Positions 12,574 to 12,887 of a DNA stretch of 12,887 bases are shown piece after piece. The translations under genes and the position numbers were made by a program. This stretch comes from Asaia bogorensis (GTDB lineage: Bacteria; Pseudomonadota; Alphaproteobacteria; Acetobacterales; Acetobacteraceae), in NCBI GenBank assembly GCA_945873675.1, contig CAMCEP010000054.1:1-12887 (forward strand), in the 5' to 3' direction. Every line of letters starts with the position of its first letter. Positions within the stretch are counted from its first letter, which is position 1. The notes under the pieces are model-generated. The model was not told the DNA's origin. It searched no databases and worked only from the letters and a program-made list of their open reading frames with translations.

Positions 12574-12887
12574 ATGAGTAAGGACAATCAACGCCCATCA
12601 CGCCGCGACATGTTGTTGGGCGGCGCTGCAGGGCTCGCCGCAGTGGGTACGCTGGGTGGTGTGCAGATGGCACAAGCCCAGCAGCCTGCCGCGCCCGCGC
12701 GCCCGGCCGCCCCACAAGGCAAGCCGAATATTCTGGTAATTTTCGGGGATGATATCGGCTGGTCCAATATCTCGGCCTACAACATGGGCATGATGGGCTA
12801 TCGCACGCCCAATATTGACCGCATCGCTAAAGAAGGCGCGATCTTCACCGATGCTTATGGCGAAAATTCCTGCACCGCCGGCCGTTC
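12574..12887 (+). CDS. Tat-exported sulfatase (partial, cut by right edge)
   Basis: Only the first 104 codons are in the window. A twin-arginine signal (SRRDMLLGGAAGLAAVGTLGG, with a likely cut after AQA near residue 36) indicates folded export to the periplasm. The sulfatase/alkaline-phosphatase fold follows: KPNILVIFGDDIGW (50-63) supplies the Asp59/Asp60 metal ligands, then RTPNIDRIAKEGAIFTDAY and Cys100 in C-T-A-G-R. That Cys-x-Ala-x-Arg motif is where formylglycine is made, so the FGE gene upstream must act before export. It would hydrolyse a sulfate ester; the substrate is not visible. AGGAGG (12559-12564) fixes the start. Confidence 0.93.
   Translation, partial: MSKDNQRPSRRDMLLGGAAGLAAVGTLGGVQMAQAQQPAAPARPAAPQGKPNILVIFGDDIGWSNISAYNMGMMGYRTPNIDRIAKEGAIFTDAYGENSCTAGR

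Overview
The window looks like chromosome of a high-GC alphaproteobacterium, most likely in the Acetobacteraceae/Rhodospirillales range. The evidence is the core gene set carA, yqeY, dnaG, rpoD, a DUF3126 gene (a small family I associate with Alphaproteobacteria), and strong G/C bias at third codon positions. No database search was possible; all names come from reading the proteins.

The core frame is carA (minus strand, cut by the left edge), then yqeY, dnaG and rpoD on the plus strand. Two accessory blocks interrupt it. The first (about 840-3890, between carA and yqeY) holds a two-domain VOC protein, a pyruvyl-transferase-like gene, a small cupin, and an MqsR/MqsA toxin-antitoxin pair with a palindromic operator. 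The pyruvyl-transferase gene lies between two copies of a 24-bp sequence (23/24 identical) that carries the VOC 3' end plus the ribosome binding site and start of the next gene, so it looks like an insertion between two formerly overlapping genes. The second (4748-5540, between the DUF3126 gene and dnaG) is a compact AT-rich element. It is bounded by 35-bp inverted repeats (32/35 matching) and by perfect 10-bp direct repeats, carries an HNH nuclease gene and a 47-codon gene, and has no transposase.

Downstream of rpoD are an orphan Mrr-type restriction endonuclease and a LysR-type regulator, both on the minus strand. Divergent from the regulator are a formylglycine-generating enzyme and a Tat-exported sulfatase. 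The sulfatase is cut by the right edge just after its C-T-A-G-R modification motif, so enzyme and substrate are adjacent.

The most notable points are the transposase-less HNH element in the dnaG upstream region, a helix-turn-helix-like segment in frame with the N-terminus of CarA, the insertion scar around the pyruvyl-transferase gene, and an MqsA antitoxin with no cysteines whose predicted operator fills the spacer of the predicted toxin promoter. No tRNA, rRNA or CRISPR array was seen.
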